A DNA stretch of 64,000 nucleotides, from NCBI GenBank assembly GCA_041915365.1, contig JAYSBP010000002.1, positions 117,969-181,968 on the forward strand, written 5' to 3'. The translations under genes and the position numbers were made by a program. Source of the stretch: UBA6016 sp041915365. Its GTDB lineage: Bacteria; Campylobacterota; Campylobacteria; Campylobacterales; UBA6016. The notes beneath the pieces were generated by a model. It was not told where the DNA came from and ran no database searches. It saw only the letters and a program-made list of their open reading frames with translations. Positions 62,290 to 64,000 of this stretch are shown one piece after another (within the stretch, counting starts at the first letter, position 1; each line of letters begins with the position of its first letter).

Positions 62290-64000
62290 ATGTTTGAATT
62301 TTTAAAATCATACTCGCACTTTTACAAAGAGTACAAAAAAGAGTTTGCGATAGTAATATTCGGGCTAATAGCAACGTCCGTGGCAACCGCCGCAACGGCA
62401 TATCTGATAAAACCGCTGTTGGATGAAATTTTTATAAAAAAAGACGTTGCGATGCTCTCCGTGCTCCCGCTCGCAGTCGTGGCCGTGTATTTTGCAAAAA
62501 GTGCGGGAACTTTTTTGGAGGCGTATTTTATCTCCTTTATCGGAAAGGACATCGTAAGAAGAGTCAGAGATAGCCTCCTATCAAGTATCATGGATGCCGA
62601 TATATCTTTTTTTGTGCGGGCAAGAGGTGGCGAGCTGATAAGTAGGCTTACAAACGACATAGGGCGTATACAATCAGCCGTGTCAAGCTACCTTGCGTCA
62701 CTAATAAAAGAGAGCCTAACGGCATTGGGGCTCATAGGGATGGTAATTTACCAGAGTCCAAAACTGGCTTTTATAGGGCTAATTGTCCTACCGATAGCTT
62801 TCTACCCACTGACGCTACTTGCCAATAGGATGAGGAGACTCTCAAAAAAATCACAAGAGATAAACTCCGACATAACGGCGCATCTAAGCGAAATATTTAA
62901 CAACATAGAGATGATAAAAGCCAACTGCGCCGAAAAATTTGAGGCGAGCAGATTTCAATCTCACACTTCCAACTCTCTAAAAATAGATATGAAAAGCGTA
63001 AAAACAGCCGAGGCCGTCAACCCACTCATGGAAACGCTAGGGGCAATAGCCGCCGGAATAGTAATCTATATAGGTGGCACAGAGGTAATAGAAGGCAAAC
63101 TAAGCGTTGGTGAGTTCTTCTCGTTTTTGACCGCCCTATTTTTACTATATAGCCCAATACGTCAGCTCTCAAGTGTATTTAACAAATTTCAAGACGCAAT
63201 AGCGGCAAACAAGAGAATAAGGGAGCTGTTTGACATCAAGCCGACGATAACCGGTGGAGCTAGGACACTAGACTGGAATCCGTCGATAGTTGAGGTAAAA
63301 AATGCGACTCTTGCTTATGAAGATAAAATCGCATTAAATGGCGTAAGCCTGAGCTTCAAAAAAGGTGAAATGACGGCACTAGTGGGACAAAGCGGCGGCG
63401 GTAAAAGCTCCCTTGTTTCGTTACTTCTTAGATTTTACGACCCAGCGAGCGGGGCAATAGAGATAGACGGGCAAAATATAAAAGAATTCACCCTCGGTTC
63501 TCTACGCTCAAAAGTGGCGATGGTGAGCCAAAGGGTTCTTATAATGAATGATACCGTAGCCGCAAACGTAGCGTATGGCGAAGAAATCGACGAGGAGAGA
63601 GTAAACGAAGCTCTCAAAGCGGCGCACGCATACGTTTTTGTCAAACATCTCCCACTCGGAATATACACGGTGCTTGAGGAGTTTGGCGCAAACCTATCGG
63701 GTGGACAAAGACAAAGGATAGCCATAGCAAGGGCTCTTTACAAAAATCCGTCCATTCTTATAATGGACGAGGCCACAAGCGCACTTGACAACGAGAGCGA
63801 AACAGAGGTTATGAAGGTGGCAGCAGAGATAGCAAAAGAGCGGATAGTGATACTAATAGCTCACAGGCTAAGCACAGTCAAGGCTGCTGCAAAAATTGCG
63901 CTATTTAAAGATGGAAAAATAGTATGCGAAGGTAGCGAAGATACGCTTTTGACATCTTGCGAAGAGTACAAAAAGTTATACGGCAAAGAGGAGCAGCATT
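62290..64000 (+). CDS. msbA: MsbA-like ABC exporter, cut by the window end
   Basis: An ABC half-transporter open to the end of the window, with at least 570 residues. Six transmembrane helices (about residues 1-310) precede the ATPase domain with Walker A GQSGGGKSS, the signature LSGGQRQ, Walker B ILIMDEATSALD and the H-loop IAHRLS. It is likely to move lipid A-core or another lipid across the inner membrane. Its ATG directly follows the cysS stop (TAGATG). The true C-terminus is outside the window. Confidence 0.9.
   Translation, partial: MFEFLKSYSHFYKEYKKEFAIVIFGLIATSVATAATAYLIKPLLDEIFIKKDVAMLSVLPLAVVAVYFAKSAGTFLEAYFISFIGKDIVRRVRDSLLSSIMDADISFFVRARGGELISRLTNDIGRIQSAVSSYLASLIKESLTALGLIGMVIYQSPKLAFIGLIVLPIAFYPLTLLANRMRRLSKKSQEINSDITAHLSEIFNNIEMIKANCAEKFEASRFQSHTSNSLKIDMKSVKTAEAVNPLMETLGAIAAGIVIYIGGTEVIEGKLSVGEFFSFLTALFLLYSPIRQLSSVFNKFQDAIAANKRIRELFDIKPTITGGARTLDWNPSIVEVKNATLAYEDKIALNGVSLSFKKGEMTALVGQSGGGKSSLVSLLLRFYDPASGAIEIDGQNIKEFTLGSLRSKVAMVSQRVLIMNDTVAANVAYGEEIDEERVNEALKAAHAYVFVKHLPLGIYTVLEEFGANLSGGQRQRIAIARALYKNPSILIMDEATSALDNESETEVMKVAAEIAKERIVILIAHRLSTVKAAAKIALFKDGKIVCEGSEDTLLTSCEEYKKLYGKEEQH

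Noticed and set aside
1..64000. tRNA, rRNA, CRISPR arrays or insertion sequences
   Set aside because: No cloverleaf-like gene, rRNA sequence, regularly spaced repeats or transposase was recognised while reading the gaps and frames.

Overview
The window looks like a chromosomal segment from a member of the Campylobacterota (formerly Epsilonproteobacteria), probably a free-living, nitrogen-fixing relative of genera such as Sulfuricurvum, Sulfurimonas or Sulfurospirillum. The placement rests on three things: an orphan response regulator closely resembling Helicobacter HP1043/HsrA and lacking the phospho-acceptor aspartate; the gene run lpxC, short tsaB-like, thrB, ylxR, infB, rbfA, rimP, ribD; and paired FapA/DUF342 proteins. 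Genus cannot be fixed from the sequence alone. Genes are tightly packed, ATGA-type overlaps are common, and UUG and GUG starts are frequent.

Layout. (1) 1-7756: two DEAD-box RNA helicase genes flank an AT-richer cassette: a WYL-domain regulator, then a coupled four-gene operon encoding a stand-alone DNA polymerase III alpha-like fragment, a beta-CASP-type metallo-beta-lactamase protein, a PD-(D/E)XK nuclease-like protein and a PP2C phosphatase. I do not recognise this combination as a named system; it is the best candidate here for an undescribed defence or stress system. (2) 7789-12711: accessory genes: a Fic protein with a 12-bp tandem repeat, an HTH protein, a two-gene O-acetylation module (MBOAT plus SGNH-like partner) and a Phd/VapC toxin-antitoxin pair. 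(3) 12711-17514: nifH, an unknown 120-residue gene, nifD and nifK, with hairpins after each of the first three genes and a terminator at the end. Upstream lie a possible 30-codon gene and a divergent CI/LexA-like repressor with a perfect palindrome at its start. (4) 18252-33347: an unbroken minus-strand run of housekeeping genes (biotin, polyphosphate kinase, riboflavin, translation initiation and ribosome maturation, threonine, lipid A, MinC, M23 peptidase, DHH phosphoesterase, FlhB, SixA, NadC, NadA). (5) 33466-34430: plsY and folB. (6) 34419-42530: a DinJ/YafQ toxin-antitoxin pair and a type I restriction-modification locus whose hsdR is frameshifted. (7) 42679-64000: YaiI/YqxD, HsrA, ferredoxin, Ppx/GppA, BamA, TyrA, PyrB, PabB, PabC, a chemoreceptor frameshifted at its extreme C-terminus, an alpha/beta hydrolase, Ddl, RuvA, two FapA-like proteins, MurJ, CysS and an MsbA-like ABC exporter cut by the window edge.

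Functionally the window carries core envelope, translation and cofactor genes interrupted by two accessory blocks (1-12.7 kb and 34.4-42.5 kb) rich in defence-associated gene types. The nif operon sits at the edge of the first block and has no cofactor-assembly genes with it. No tRNA, rRNA, insertion sequence, integrase or CRISPR array was seen. The only stretch over 300 bases without a long gene is 17253-17608; it holds the nif promoter region, the small ORF and the divergent regulatory region.
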